Positions 43,462 through 52,507 of a stretch of DNA of 64,000 nucleotides are shown piece after piece; the first letter of the stretch is position 1; each line of letters opens with the position of its first letter. The notes below the pieces were generated by a model, which ran no database searches, had not been told where the DNA came from, and saw nothing but the letters and a program-made list of their open reading frames with translations. A program made the translations under genes and the position numbers. The DNA is from UBA1181 sp963648205 (GTDB lineage Bacteria; Bacteroidota; Bacteroidia; Bacteroidales; Paludibacteraceae), in the NCBI GenBank assembly GCA_963648205.1, contig CAVJCT010000005.1:91523-155522 (forward strand), read 5' to 3'.

Positions 43462-43518
43462 CATTCAATTAGTATAGTGTCTAATTAAAAGTACAATTAC
43501 AAATAAAACAAAAACGAA

Positions 43519-43926
43519 ATGCCTACAATTCAACAGTTAGTTAGAAAAGGAAGGAAGACTCTGGAAGACAAGAGTAAGTCACCAGCTTTGGGTGCTTGCC
43601 CTCAGAGAAGAGGCGTATGTGTACGTGTGTACACCACAACCCCAAAGAAACCTAACTCAGCAATGCGTAAAGTTGCGAGAGTACGTTTGACAAATCAAAA
43701 AGAGGTGAATGCCTACATTCCAGGAGAAGGACACAACTTGCAAGAGCACTCAATCGTAATGGTTCGTGGTGGTCGTGTTAAGGATCTCCCAGGAGTACGT
43801 TACCACATCGTTCGCGGTTGCTTGGATACTGCCGGTGTAAATGGTCGTACACAACGTCGTTCTAAATATGGTGCTAAGAGACCTAAGCCAGGTCAAGCAG
43901 CTGCTCCTGCTAAAGGAAAAAAATAA
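43519..43926 (+). CDS. rpsL: 30S ribosomal protein S12
   Basis: 135 residues. The decoding-site loop TTPKKPNSAMRKVARVRL is intact, with Lys at the positions where streptomycin-resistance changes arise, so a sensitive-type allele is seen. A second conserved block, RVKDLPGVRYHIVRG, is also present. The tail (GAKRPKPGQAAAPAKGKK) is slightly longer than in E. coli. First gene of the str/S10/spc/alpha run; 130 bases separate it from rpsG, containing a short GGCTA/TAGCC hairpin and nothing else that I recognise. Confidence 0.98.
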   Translation: MPTIQQLVRKGRKTLEDKSKSPALGACPQRRGVCVRVYTTTPKKPNSAMRKVARVRLTNQKEVNAYIPGEGHNLQEHSIVMVRGGRVKDLPGVRYHIVRGCLDTAGVNGRTQRRSKYGAKRPKPGQAAAPAKGKK

Positions 43927-44056
43927 TAGAACGAAGTAAACATTAAGTAGAACAGTTTGAGTTTTACGGGTTGTACTTCATAGGTTGAGTAAATGGCTAA
44001 GCGTAGCCGTTGAAGCAACAGGCAACCAAAACAAAAACGAAATTTTTTGATTTAAA

Positions 44057-44533
44057 ATGAGAAAAGCAAAGCCAAAGAAAAGGATTATTTTACCAGATCC
44101 TATCTTTAACGAAGTAATGGTTACAAGATTTGTTAACCACTTGATGTACGATGGAAAGAAGTCTGTCGCATACAATATTTTCTATACTGCATTAGACAAC
44201 GTAAAGTCTAAACTTCCTAACGAAGAAAAAACTCCACTTGAAATCTGGAAGAAGGCTTTGGAAAACATTACTCCTCAAGTAGAGGTTAAGTCACGCCGTG
44301 TTGGTGGTGCTACTTTCCAAGTTCCTACTGAAATCCGCCCAGAACGTAAGGAATCTATTTCAATGAAGAATATGATCATCTTCTCTCGTAAGAGAAGTGG
44401 CCACTCAATGGCTGAGAAACTTTCAGCTGAGATCGTTGACGCTTTCAACAACCAAGGTGGTGCCTTCAAGAGAAAAGAAGATATGCATAAGATGGCTGAG
44501 GCTAACCGTGCATTCGCTCATTTCAGATTCTAA
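44057..44533 (+). CDS. rpsG: 30S ribosomal protein S7
   Basis: 158 residues, standard length. Blocks FVNHLMYDGKKSVAYNIFY, NITPQVEVKSRRVGGATFQVP and MAEANRAFAHFRF are typical. S7 nucleates the head of the 30S subunit and in E. coli represses the str operon; no such operator was sought here. It is followed 21 bases later by fusA. Confidence 0.98.
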   Translation: MRKAKPKKRIILPDPIFNEVMVTRFVNHLMYDGKKSVAYNIFYTALDNVKSKLPNEEKTPLEIWKKALENITPQVEVKSRRVGGATFQVPTEIRPERKESISMKNMIIFSRKRSGHSMAEKLSAEIVDAFNNQGGAFKRKEDMHKMAEANRAFAHFRF

Positions 44534-44554
44534 TCGCATTAAGTATATAACAAA

Positions 44555-46678
44555 ATGGCTAAAAGAGATTTACATTATACGAGAAACATCGGTATCATGG
44601 CGCACATCGACGCTGGTAAAACTACCACGTCTGAGCGTATCTTGTTCTACACTGGTTTGACTCATAAAATCGGTGAGGTTCACGATGGTGCCGCTACTAT
44701 GGACTGGATGGCTCAAGAGCAAGAGCGTGGTATCACTATCACATCTGCCGCTACCACTACTTACTGGAACTACGACAACAACAAGTATAAGATCAACTTG
44801 ATCGATACTCCGGGACACGTTGACTTCACCGTTGAGGTTGAGCGTTCTCTCCGTATCTTGGATGGTGCCGTTGCTACTTTCTGTGCTGTTGGTGGTGTTG
44901 AACCTCAATCTGAAACAGTTTGGAGACAAGCTGATAAGTACAACGTCCCTCGTATTTGCTACGTTAACAAGATGGACCGTTCTGGTGCTAACTTCTTCGA
45001 CGTAGTAAGTCAAATTAAAACCGTCCTCGGTGCAACTCCTTGTGCTATCCAAATTCCTATCGGCGCAGAGGAGACTTTCAAAGGTGTTGTCGACCTCGTT
45101 AAGATGAAGGCTATCCTTTGGCACGACGAGACTATGGGTGCTGAATACTCTGTAGAGGAAATCCCTGCTAACCTCCAAGCTGAGGCTGAAGAGTGGAGAG
45201 ACAAAATGCTCGAGACTCTCGCTGGTACTGACGAGGCTTTGATGGAGAAATACTTCTCAGATCCTTCTTCTATCACTGAAGATGAAATCCGCGCCGCTCT
45301 CCGTGCTGCTACTTTGAAGATGGAACTCTTCCCAATGATTTGTGGTTCTTCATTTAAGAACAAGGGTGTTCAAACTATGTTGGACGCTGTTTGTGCTTAC
45401 TTGCCTAGCCCATTGGATACTCCAGAAATCAAGGGTACTTCTCCTGATGATCCTAACAAGGTTATCGTTCGTCACCCAGACGAGGATGAGCCTTTGTGTG
45501 CATTGGCATTTAAGATCGCAACTGACCCATTCGTTGGTCGTCTTTGCTTCTTCCGTGTTTACTCTGGTAAGATCGATGCTGGTTCATACATCTTCAATGT
45601 TCGTTCTGGTAAGAAAGAGCGTATCTCTCGTTTGTTCCAAATGCACTCTAACCACCAAAACCCTGTAGAGGTTATCTCTGCTGGTGATATCGGAGCTGGT
45701 GTTGGTTTCAAGGATATCCGTACTGGTGATACTCTCTGTGGTGAGGACGAGAAAGACCACATGGTTCTCGAGGCTATGGAGTTCCCTGATCCTGTGATCG
45801 GTATCGCTATCGAGCCTAAGACTCAGAAAGACGTTGATAAGTTGGGTAACGGTTTGGCTAAGTTGGCTGAAGAGGACCCTACATTTACAGTTAAGACTGA
45901 CGAGCAATCTGGTCAAACAGTTATCTCTGGTATGGGTGAGCTTCACCTCGATATCATTATCGACCGTTTGAAGAGAGAGTTCCACGTTGAGTGTAATCAA
46001 GGTCGCCCTCAAGTTAGCTACAAAGAGGCTATCACGAAGACTGTTGAACACCGTGAGGTTTACAAGAAGCAATCAGGAGGTCGTGGTAAGTTCGCTGATA
46101 TCGTTGTTTCTGTTGGTCCTGCTGATGAAGGATTCGAGGGAAGCTTGCAATTCGAGGATGTTGTAAAGGGTGGTAATATTCCTAAGGAGTTCATCCCTTC
46201 TATCCAGAAAGGTTTCCAATCTGCAATGAGCAACGGTGTTTTGGCTGGATTCCCAGTTGAGAAATTGAAGGTTGTCGTTATGGATGGTTCTTTCCACCCA
46301 GTTGACTCTGACCAGTTGTCATTCGAAATCTGTGCTAACTTGGCATTTAAGGCAGCTTGCGCTAAGGCTAAGCCAGTATTGATGGAGCCTATCATGAAGT
46401 TGGAGGTTATCACTCCAGAAGAGAACATGGGTGATGTTATCGGTGACTTGAACAAACGTCGTGGTCAGGTTGAAGGTATGGAAAACAGCCGTTCTGGTGC
46501 TCGTATCGTTAAGGCTAAAGTTCCTTTGGCTGAGATGTTCGGTTACGTAACAGACTTGCGTACAATCACTTCAGGACGTGCAACTTCTTCAATGGAGTTC
46601 TCTCACTATGCCGAGGTTTCAACTGCTATCGCTAAGAAGGTTGTTGAAGAGGCAAAAGGTAAAGTAGAATTGTTATAA
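44555..46678 (+). CDS. fusA: Elongation factor G
   Basis: 707 residues, full length. G1 MAHIDAGKTTTSERIL, switch I EQERGITITSAATTTYW, G3 IDTPGHVDFTVEV, G4 YVNKMDRSGA. Domains III-V follow, with the domain IV tip region (YKEAITKTVEHREVYKKQSGGRGKFADI) intact. It drives GTP-dependent translocation. In many bacteria tuf follows fusA; here rpsJ follows directly after 21 bases, so EF-Tu is encoded elsewhere. Codon use is strongly biased, as in highly expressed genes. Confidence 0.98.
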   Translation: MAKRDLHYTRNIGIMAHIDAGKTTTSERILFYTGLTHKIGEVHDGAATMDWMAQEQERGITITSAATTTYWNYDNNKYKINLIDTPGHVDFTVEVERSLRILDGAVATFCAVGGVEPQSETVWRQADKYNVPRICYVNKMDRSGANFFDVVSQIKTVLGATPCAIQIPIGAEETFKGVVDLVKMKAILWHDETMGAEYSVEEIPANLQAEAEEWRDKMLETLAGTDEALMEKYFSDPSSITEDEIRAALRAATLKMELFPMICGSSFKNKGVQTMLDAVCAYLPSPLDTPEIKGTSPDDPNKVIVRHPDEDEPLCALAFKIATDPFVGRLCFFRVYSGKIDAGSYIFNVRSGKKERISRLFQMHSNHQNPVEVISAGDIGAGVGFKDIRTGDTLCGEDEKDHMVLEAMEFPDPVIGIAIEPKTQKDVDKLGNGLAKLAEEDPTFTVKTDEQSGQTVISGMGELHLDIIIDRLKREFHVECNQGRPQVSYKEAITKTVEHREVYKKQSGGRGKFADIVVSVGPADEGFEGSLQFEDVVKGGNIPKEFIPSIQKGFQSAMSNGVLAGFPVEKLKVVVMDGSFHPVDSDQLSFEICANLAFKAACAKAKPVLMEPIMKLEVITPEENMGDVIGDLNKRRGQVEGMENSRSGARIVKAKVPLAEMFGYVTDLRTITSGRATSSMEFSHYAEVSTAIAKKVVEEAKGKVELL

Positions 46679-46699
46679 TATCATATTAGATTCAAAGAG

Positions 46700-47005
46700 A
46701 TGAGTCAGAAAATCAGAATTAAGTTGCAGTCTTACGATCACAACTTGTTAGACAAGTCAGTCGAGTCGATTGTTAAGACAGTAAAGAATACGGGTGCTGT
46801 AGTTAGCGGTCCAATTCCATTGCCAACTCACAAACGTATCTTCACAGTAAACCGTTCCACTTTCGTCAACAAGAAGTCAAGAGAGCAATTCCAACTCTCT
46901 TCATTCAAGAGATTGATTGACATTTACATCCAAAACACAACGACTATCGATGCGTTGATGAAGTTGGATTTGCCAAGTGGTGTAGAAGTATTAATCAAAG
47001 TGTAG
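46700..47005 (+). CDS. rpsJ: 30S ribosomal protein S10
   Basis: 101 residues. RIKLQSYDHNLLDKSVESIVKT and GPIPLPTHKRIFTVNRSTFVNKKSREQFQ are the standard S10 blocks. S10 sits in the 30S head and, as NusE, joins antitermination complexes. It heads the S10 cluster, here joined to str without an obvious promoter between. Confidence 0.98.
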   Translation: MSQKIRIKLQSYDHNLLDKSVESIVKTVKNTGAVVSGPIPLPTHKRIFTVNRSTFVNKKSREQFQLSSFKRLIDIYIQNTTTIDALMKLDLPSGVEVLIKV

Positions 47006-47024
47006 TTTTTTAATATTAATTGAA

Positions 47025-47642
47025 ATGCCAGGATTATTAGGAAAAAAAATCGGAATGACATCCGTTTTCAGTGCCGAGGGAAAAAATGTTCCATGCACTG
47101 TTGTCGAAGTAGGTCCCTGCGTAGTTACACAAGTTAAGACCGTTGAGAAAGACGGTTATGAGGCTGTCCAAGTAGGTTTCCAAGACAAAAAGGAAAAGAA
47201 TACTACTAAAGCTGAATTAGGACACTTCAAGAAGGCTGGTGTAACACCAAAGAGACACTTGGCCGAGTTCAAAGGTTTTGAGGCTGAATACAAGTTGGGT
47301 GACCAAATCACAGTAGACTTGTTCGCAGATGCTAAGTTTGTTGATGTTATCGGAACATCTAAGGGAAAAGGTTTCCAAGGTGTTGTAAAGCGTCACGGAT
47401 TTGGTGGAGTTCAGCAAAGCACTCACGGTCAGCATAACCGTTTGAGAGCACCAGGATCTATCGGAGCATGTTCTTACCCTGCAAAGGTATTCAAAGGAAT
47501 GCGTATGGCAGGACGTTTGGGCGGAAATCAAGTAACCATCCAAAATCTTCAAGTATTAAAAGTTATTCCTGAAAGCAATCTTTTGGTTATCAAAGGATCG
47601 TTGCCAGGAGCTAAGGGTTCAATCGTAATTGTAAATAAGTAA
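47025..47642 (+). CDS. rplC: 50S ribosomal protein L3
   Basis: 205 residues. Starts MPGLLGKKIGMTSVF; the 23S-binding block HGFGGVQQSTHGQHNRLRAPGSIGACSYPAKVFKGMRMAG is present, including the Gln that is methylated in some bacteria. L3 is an early 50S assembly protein. Its stop overlaps the rplD start (TAATG), suggesting translational coupling. Confidence 0.98.
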   Translation: MPGLLGKKIGMTSVFSAEGKNVPCTVVEVGPCVVTQVKTVEKDGYEAVQVGFQDKKEKNTTKAELGHFKKAGVTPKRHLAEFKGFEAEYKLGDQITVDLFADAKFVDVIGTSKGKGFQGVVKRHGFGGVQQSTHGQHNRLRAPGSIGACSYPAKVFKGMRMAGRLGGNQVTIQNLQVLKVIPESNLLVIKGSLPGAKGSIVIVNK

Positions 47643-48271
47643 TGGAGCTTAGTGTATATAATAGCAAAGGCCAAGACACTGGAAGAAAGGTTTCTTTGAG
47701 CGATAGCATCTTTGGTATTGAACCAAACGAGCATGTAATGTACCTTGACGTTAAGCAATTCTTGGCAAACAAACGCCAAGGAACGCATAAGTCTAAGGAA
47801 AGAAGTGAGATTTCTGGTTCTACTCGTAAGTTAGGCCGTCAAAAAGGTGGAGGTGGAGCTCGTCGTGGTGACATCAATTCTCCAATCTTGGTCGGTGGTG
47901 CTCGTGTTTTCGGACCAGTTCCTCGCGACTATAGTTTCAAGTTGAACAAGAAGACAAAGAAGTTGGCTCGTAAGTCTGCTTTCTCTGCAAAGATCTCTGA
48001 TGGTGCAATCAAGATCGTTGAGGATTTCACTTTCGACGCACCTAAGACTAAATCTTTCATCGAATTTTTGAAAAATTTCGATGCAGAAGGAAAGAAGTCT
48101 CTTTTGGTTTTGTCAGAACCAAATAAAAACGTATATTTGTCTGCTCGTAATGTTCAAAAGACTGGCGTGGTTTTGTTTTCTGACATGAACACGTACAATA
48201 TTTTGAACACTTCTTGCATTTTGTTGACGGAAAAGGCGTTGGCAGAAATTGAGAATAATTTAAAAGACTAG
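47642..48271 (+). CDS. rplD: 50S ribosomal protein L4
   Basis: 209 residues. The tunnel loop KGGGGARRGDINSPILVGGARVFGP is present, as are STRKLGRQ and KARNVQKTG-like late blocks (SARNVQKTGVVLFSD). L4 lines the exit tunnel and in E. coli represses the S10 operon; no matching leader is visible here because no S10 promoter is seen. Shares one base with rplC. Confidence 0.97.
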   Translation: MELSVYNSKGQDTGRKVSLSDSIFGIEPNEHVMYLDVKQFLANKRQGTHKSKERSEISGSTRKLGRQKGGGGARRGDINSPILVGGARVFGPVPRDYSFKLNKKTKKLARKSAFSAKISDGAIKIVEDFTFDAPKTKSFIEFLKNFDAEGKKSLLVLSEPNKNVYLSARNVQKTGVVLFSDMNTYNILNTSCILLTEKALAEIENNLKD

Positions 48272-48283
48272 GAGGTTGAATCG

Positions 48284-48574
48284 ATGAGTATCATAATTAA
48301 ACCGATTATAACTGAAAAATTAACGAACCTTAGCGAGAAATACTCTCGCTACGGTTTTCGCGTAGTCCCAACTGCCAGCAAGCCAGAAATCAAGAAGGCA
48401 GTAGAGGCGTTGTATAACGTAACTGTTGTTGCTGTAAATACTATTCAGGTAGAAGGAAAAGCAAAGTGTCGTTATACAAAAACAGGAATTTTGAAGGGAC
48501 GTGCGACTTCATACAAGAAGGCATACGTAACTTTGAAAGAAGGCGATGTTATTGATTTTTATAGCAATATTTAG
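48284..48574 (+). CDS. rplW: 50S ribosomal protein L23
   Basis: 96 residues. IIIKPIITEKLTNLSEKYSRYGFRV opens the protein, and the C-terminal IDFYSNI closes it as in the family. L23 sits at the exit of the peptide tunnel and docks trigger factor and SRP. ATG 48284 lies behind a GGAGG-like site (CTAGGAGG). Confidence 0.97.
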   Translation: MSIIIKPIITEKLTNLSEKYSRYGFRVVPTASKPEIKKAVEALYNVTVVAVNTIQVEGKAKCRYTKTGILKGRATSYKKAYVTLKEGDVIDFYSNI

Positions 48575-48579
48575 TACAA

Positions 48580-49404
48580 ATGGCTGTTCGTAAATTTAAG
48601 CCCACGACACCAGGGCAAAGACACAAAGTTATTGGTTCGTTTGAGACAATTACCGCAAGCAAGCCAGAGAAATCTCTTGTTGTAGGTCTTCGTAAGACAG
48701 GAGGTCGTAACAACACCGGTAAGATGACTATGCGTTACATCGGTGGAGGACACAAGAGACGTTATAGAGTAATTGATTTTAAGAGAGACAAAGATGGTGT
48801 TCCAGCAGTTGTAAAGACAATTGAGTACGATCCAAACCGTTCGGCACGTATCGCTCTTTTGGAATACTCTGATGGAGAAAAACGTTACATCCTTGCGCCT
48901 AATGGATTGGAGGTTGGACAGAACATCATGTCTGGAGAGGAAGCCGCTCCAGAGGTTGGAAACGCCCTTCCTTTGCAAAACATTCCTTTAGGAACTGTAA
49001 TTCACAACTTGGAGTTGAGACCTGGACAAGGTGCAGCTTTGGTTCGTTCAGCAGGAACGTTTGCGCAGTTGACTTCGAGAGAAGGCAAATATGCGATTGT
49101 GAAATTACCTTCAGGTGAAACTCGTATGATTCTTTGTACTTGTAGAGCTACTGTGGGAACAGTCGGCAACTCAGAGCACTCTTTGGAGAGATCTGGAAAG
49201 GCAGGACGTTCTCGTTGGTTAGGACGCAGACCACACAACCGTGGTGTTGTTATGAACCCAGTAGATCACCCAATGGGTGGTGGTGAAGGTCGTAACTCAG
49301 GAGGTCATCCAAGATCTAGAAAGGGCTTGTTGGCTAAGGGTTACAAGACGAGATCACCAAAGAACGCTTCTAACAAGTATATAATTGAAAGAAGAAAAAA
49401 GTAA
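48580..49404 (+). CDS. rplB: 50S ribosomal protein L2
   Basis: 274 residues. Standard blocks KPTTPGQRHKVIGSFE, GRNNTGKMTMRYIGGGHKRRYR, and the peptidyl-transferase-region GVVMNPVDHPMGGGEGRNSGGHPRS with the conserved His. L2 is needed for subunit joining. Five bases after rplW. Confidence 0.98.
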   Translation: MAVRKFKPTTPGQRHKVIGSFETITASKPEKSLVVGLRKTGGRNNTGKMTMRYIGGGHKRRYRVIDFKRDKDGVPAVVKTIEYDPNRSARIALLEYSDGEKRYILAPNGLEVGQNIMSGEEAAPEVGNALPLQNIPLGTVIHNLELRPGQGAALVRSAGTFAQLTSREGKYAIVKLPSGETRMILCTCRATVGTVGNSEHSLERSGKAGRSRWLGRRPHNRGVVMNPVDHPMGGGEGRNSGGHPRSRKGLLAKGYKTRSPKNASNKYIIERRKK

Positions 49405-49422
49405 TTTAATAAGGTAATTTTT

Positions 49423-49692
49423 ATGAGTCGTTCATTAAAGAAAGGTCCATTTATAAGTGTAAAGCTGGAGAAGAAGGTCTTGGCTATGAATGAGAGCGGA
49501 AAGAAGTCTGTCATCAAGACTTGGTCTCGTGCATCCATGATTTCCCCAGACTTTGTGGGTCATACAATTGCAGTTCATAACGGAAATAAGTTCATCCCTG
49601 TTTACGTTACCGAGAATATGGTAGGTCATAAGTTGGGCGAATTTTCGTTGACTCGTACGTTTAGAGGTCACGGTGGAAACAAGAAAAAATAA
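49423..49692 (+). CDS. rpsS: 30S ribosomal protein S19
   Basis: 89 residues. MSRSLKKGPFISVKLEKKV and MISPDFVGHTIAVHNGNKFIPVYVTENMVGHKLGEFSLTRTF are diagnostic. S19 binds the 30S head with S13. Confidence 0.98.
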   Translation: MSRSLKKGPFISVKLEKKVLAMNESGKKSVIKTWSRASMISPDFVGHTIAVHNGNKFIPVYVTENMVGHKLGEFSLTRTFRGHGGNKKK

Positions 49693-49726
49693 ACCGTGAG
49701 AAGGAATTTTTAAAAAAGTAATCCAA

Positions 49727-50134
49727 ATGGGCAAAAGAAAAAGAAACGCAGCAGATGCGATAAAAGAGGCTCGCAAATCGCTTTACTTCGCAAAGATGAA
49801 TGATATTCCATCATCGCCACGTAAAATGCGTCTTGTTGTGGATTTGATCAGAGGTATGGAAGCTCAAAAGGCTTTGGCTGTACTTAGATATTCAAAGAAA
49901 GATGCATCTAATCGCTTGGAGAAACTTCTCCTTTCAGCGATTGCGAACTGGGAGCAAAAAAATGATAGAAAAGCGGACAGCGGTGAGTTGTTTGTAAGTA
50001 AGATCTATGTGGATGAGGGTAAGACTTTGAAAAGACTTCGCCCAGCACCACAGGGTAGAGGTTACAGAATTCGTAAACGCTCTAACCATGTGACTATTTT
50101 CGTAGATACTATTAATAACGATAGCCAAAATTAA
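49727..50134 (+). CDS. rplV: 50S ribosomal protein L22
   Basis: 135 residues, a little longer than E. coli L22 (110) through the N-terminal KRKRNAADAIKEARKSLYFAKM. The core DIPSSPRKMRLVVDLIRGM and the loop ending GRGYRIRKRSNHVTIFV are standard; the beta-hairpin reaches the exit tunnel near the macrolide site. Confidence 0.97.
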   Translation: MGKRKRNAADAIKEARKSLYFAKMNDIPSSPRKMRLVVDLIRGMEAQKALAVLRYSKKDASNRLEKLLLSAIANWEQKNDRKADSGELFVSKIYVDEGKTLKRLRPAPQGRGYRIRKRSNHVTIFVDTINNDSQN

Positions 50135-50141
50135 TTGTTAG

Positions 50142-50870
50142 ATGGGACAGAAAGTTAATCCAGTTAGTAACCGTTTGGGAATCATCAAAGGTTGGGATTC
50201 AAATTGGTTCGGAGGAAAAAATTATGGAGATAAGATCTTAGAGGATGCTAAGATCAGAAAGTATCTTAACGCCCGTCTTGCAAAGGCTAGTGTTTCAAAG
50301 ATAGTTATCGAGAGAACTATGAAGATGATCACTATCACTGTATGTACATCTCGTCCAGGTGTTATCATCGGTAAAGGTGGTCAAGAGGTTGAAAAGTTGA
50401 AGGATGAGTTGAAGAGAATTACCTCTAAGGATATTCAAATCAACATCTTCGAGGTTAAGAAACCCGATTTAGACGCAATGATCGTTGCTAGCAACATAGC
50501 ACGTCAGGTTGAGGGTAAAATCGCATATCGTCGTGCTACGAAGACAGCGATTTCTCAAACAATGCGTATGGGTGCAGAGGGAATCAAGGTTCAAGTGTCT
50601 GGCCGTTTGAATGGTGCTGAAATGGCTCGTTCAGAGATGTACAAAGAGGGAAGAACTCCTCTTCATACATTGCGTGCTGACATTGATTATGCTCAGACAG
50701 AAGCTTTGACGAAAGTTGGTCTAATTGGCATTAAGGTTTGGATTTGTCGTGGTGAAGTGTACGGAAAGAGAGATTTGACTCCTAACTTTGCAGCTTCTAA
50801 GGAGATGAACAGAAACGGAAATGCTCCTGCCGCTGGTAAGCCACAAGGCTTCAAGAGAAAAAAGAAGTAA
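50142..50870 (+). CDS. rpsC: 30S ribosomal protein S3
   Basis: 242 residues. GQKVNPVSNRLGIIKGWDSNWF opens, a KH domain includes PGVIIGKGGQEVEKLK, and the C-terminal domain has ARSEMYKEGRTPLHTLRADIDYA. S3 lies at the mRNA entry channel. Basic tail GFKRKKK. Confidence 0.98.
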   Translation: MGQKVNPVSNRLGIIKGWDSNWFGGKNYGDKILEDAKIRKYLNARLAKASVSKIVIERTMKMITITVCTSRPGVIIGKGGQEVEKLKDELKRITSKDIQINIFEVKKPDLDAMIVASNIARQVEGKIAYRRATKTAISQTMRMGAEGIKVQVSGRLNGAEMARSEMYKEGRTPLHTLRADIDYAQTEALTKVGLIGIKVWICRGEVYGKRDLTPNFAASKEMNRNGNAPAAGKPQGFKRKKK

Positions 50871-50899
50871 TTCTGTTAACGAATTAGATTTTAGGAAAA

Positions 50900-51334
50900 A
50901 TGTTACAACCAAAGAAAACAAAGTTCAGAAGACAGCAGAAAGGTCGCATGAAGGGTATCGCTCAACGCGGAAACCAACTTGCATTTGGATCTTTCGGTAT
51001 CAAGGTCTTGGAGTCAAAATGGATTACTGGTCGTCAGATAGAGGCTGCTCGTGTTGCTGTTACCCGTTATATGCAGAGACAAGGAAAGATTTGGATTAGA
51101 ATCTTCCCAGACAAGCCTATCACCAAGAAGCCAGCAGACGTACGTATGGGTAAAGGAAAAGGTGCTCCAGAGGGATTTGTAGCACCTGTAACTCCAGGAC
51201 GTATTGTAATTGAAGTAGAGGGCGTATCATTTGATGTAGCTAAAGAGGCGTTGCGTTTGGCTGCACAAAAGTTGCCAGTTACTACAAAGTTTGTTGTTAG
51301 ACGCGACTATGATGCTCAAAACCAAAACTTGTAA
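50900..51334 (+). CDS. rplP: 50S ribosomal protein L16
   Basis: 144 residues. MLQPKKTKFRRQQKGRMKG, IKVLESKWITGRQIEAARVA, and GKGKGAPEGFVAPVTPGRI match the family. L16 is next to the A-site tRNA elbow. Confidence 0.98.
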   Translation: MLQPKKTKFRRQQKGRMKGIAQRGNQLAFGSFGIKVLESKWITGRQIEAARVAVTRYMQRQGKIWIRIFPDKPITKKPADVRMGKGKGAPEGFVAPVTPGRIVIEVEGVSFDVAKEALRLAAQKLPVTTKFVVRRDYDAQNQNL

Positions 51335-51340
51335 TAGATT

Positions 51341-51532
51341 ATGAAGATAGCAGAAATAAGAGAGTTGACTACTCAAGAGTTGCAAGAGAAACTTGCAGCA
51401 GAGAAGGAATCGTTAGTTCGTTTGAAATTAACCCATGCAGTGTCTCCATTGGAAAACCCTTCTCAGTTGAAAGCTATTCGTAAGAATATTGCTCGTATGA
51501 ACACAGAGTTGAGTCTGAGAAAAAATAACTAA
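51341..51532 (+). CDS. rpmC: 50S ribosomal protein L29
   Basis: 63 residues. IREL(T)TQELQEKLAAEKESLVRLKLTHAVSPLENPSQLKAIRKNIARMNTELSLR over its length is a typical two-helix L29. It lies at the tunnel exit beside L23, 6 bases after rplP. Confidence 0.97.
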   Translation: MKIAEIRELTTQELQEKLAAEKESLVRLKLTHAVSPLENPSQLKAIRKNIARMNTELSLRKNN

Positions 51533-51549
51533 TTGAGCTTGATTTAAAA

Positions 51550-51801
51550 ATGAGAAATTTAAGAAAAGAAAAGCAGGGTGTCGTAACCAGCAATAAGACT
51601 GACAAAACCATCACGGTTGCAGTTAAGTGGAAGGAGAAACATCCTATCTATCAAAAATTCGTCAATAAGACGAAGAAATATCACGCTCACGACGAGAAGA
51701 ACGAGTGCAACATCGGTGATGTCGTAAGAATAATGGAGACTCGCCCGTTGAGTAAGACTAAGAGATGGAGATTGGTAGAAATCATCGAAAGAGTTAAGTA
51801 A
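51550..51801 (+). CDS. rpsQ: 30S ribosomal protein S17
   Basis: 83 residues, an OB-fold. RKEKQGVVTSNKTDKTITV and the DEKNECNIGDVVRIMETRPLSKTKRWRLVEIIER region are standard. Stops one base before rplN starts. Confidence 0.97.
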   Translation: MRNLRKEKQGVVTSNKTDKTITVAVKWKEKHPIYQKFVNKTKKYHAHDEKNECNIGDVVRIMETRPLSKTKRWRLVEIIERVK

Positions 51802-51802
51802 T

Positions 51803-52168
51803 ATGATACAGCAAGAGTCAAGATTAGTCGTAGCTGACAATAGCGGTGCCAAGGAAGCGTTGTGTATTCGTGTCCTCGGTGGAACAGGAAAGCGCTATGC
51901 TACAGTGGGTGACATTATCGTAGTTACGGTAAAGAGTGTGATCCCTTCAAGTGATATGAAAAAGGGTACAGTTTCTAAGGCGGTTGTTGTAAGAACGCAT
52001 AAGGAAATCAGACGTGCAGATGGTTCATATATTCGTTTCGATGATAACGCATGTGTTCTTTTGAACGCTGCTGGTGAAATGAGAGCGAGCCGTATCTTTG
52101 GCCCAGTCGCAAGAGAGCTCCGTGCTACTAATATGAAGATTGTTTCATTGGCACCCGAAGTGCTTTAA
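51803..52168 (+). CDS. rplN: 50S ribosomal protein L14
   Basis: 121 residues. MIQQESRLVVADNSGAKEALCIRVLGG and NAAGEMRASRIFGPVARELR match the family. L14 makes an intersubunit bridge and is the docking site of RsfS. Confidence 0.98.
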   Translation: MIQQESRLVVADNSGAKEALCIRVLGGTGKRYATVGDIIVVTVKSVIPSSDMKKGTVSKAVVVRTHKEIRRADGSYIRFDDNACVLLNAAGEMRASRIFGPVARELRATNMKIVSLAPEVL

Positions 52169-52185
52169 TTTCTAATTTTACGAAA

Positions 52186-52506
52186 ATGAGTAAATTACAT
52201 ATTAAGAAGGGTGATACGGTATATGTAAATACCGGAAGCCAAAAGGGTAGCACCGGAGTTGTTCTTAAGGTTTTGGTTAAGGAGCAGAAAGCAATCGTTG
52301 AAGGCATCAACATCGTTTCTAAGGCAACTAAACCAAGCGCAAAATACCCACAAGGAGGCATTGTAAAACAAGAAGCTCCTGTACATATTTCAAACTTGAA
52401 CCTTATTGACCCAAAGAGTGGCAAGCCAACTCGTATCGGACGTCGTAAGAATGAAGAGGGAAAGACGGTTCGTTATTCTAAAAAGTCAGGGGAGGTAATT
52501 GATTAA
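52186..52506 (+). CDS. rplX: 50S ribosomal protein L24
   Basis: 106 residues with a KOW motif (KKGDTVYVNTGSQKGSTGVVLKV). One base separates its stop from the rplE ATG. L24 is an assembly initiator of the 50S. Confidence 0.97.
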   Translation: MSKLHIKKGDTVYVNTGSQKGSTGVVLKVLVKEQKAIVEGINIVSKATKPSAKYPQGGIVKQEAPVHISNLNLIDPKSGKPTRIGRRKNEEGKTVRYSKKSGEVID

Positions 52507-52507
52507 T

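Noticed and set aside
43374..43518. Ribosomal leader in front of rpsL
   Set aside because: The transcript leader is only about 50 bases and I could not fold a convincing hairpin.
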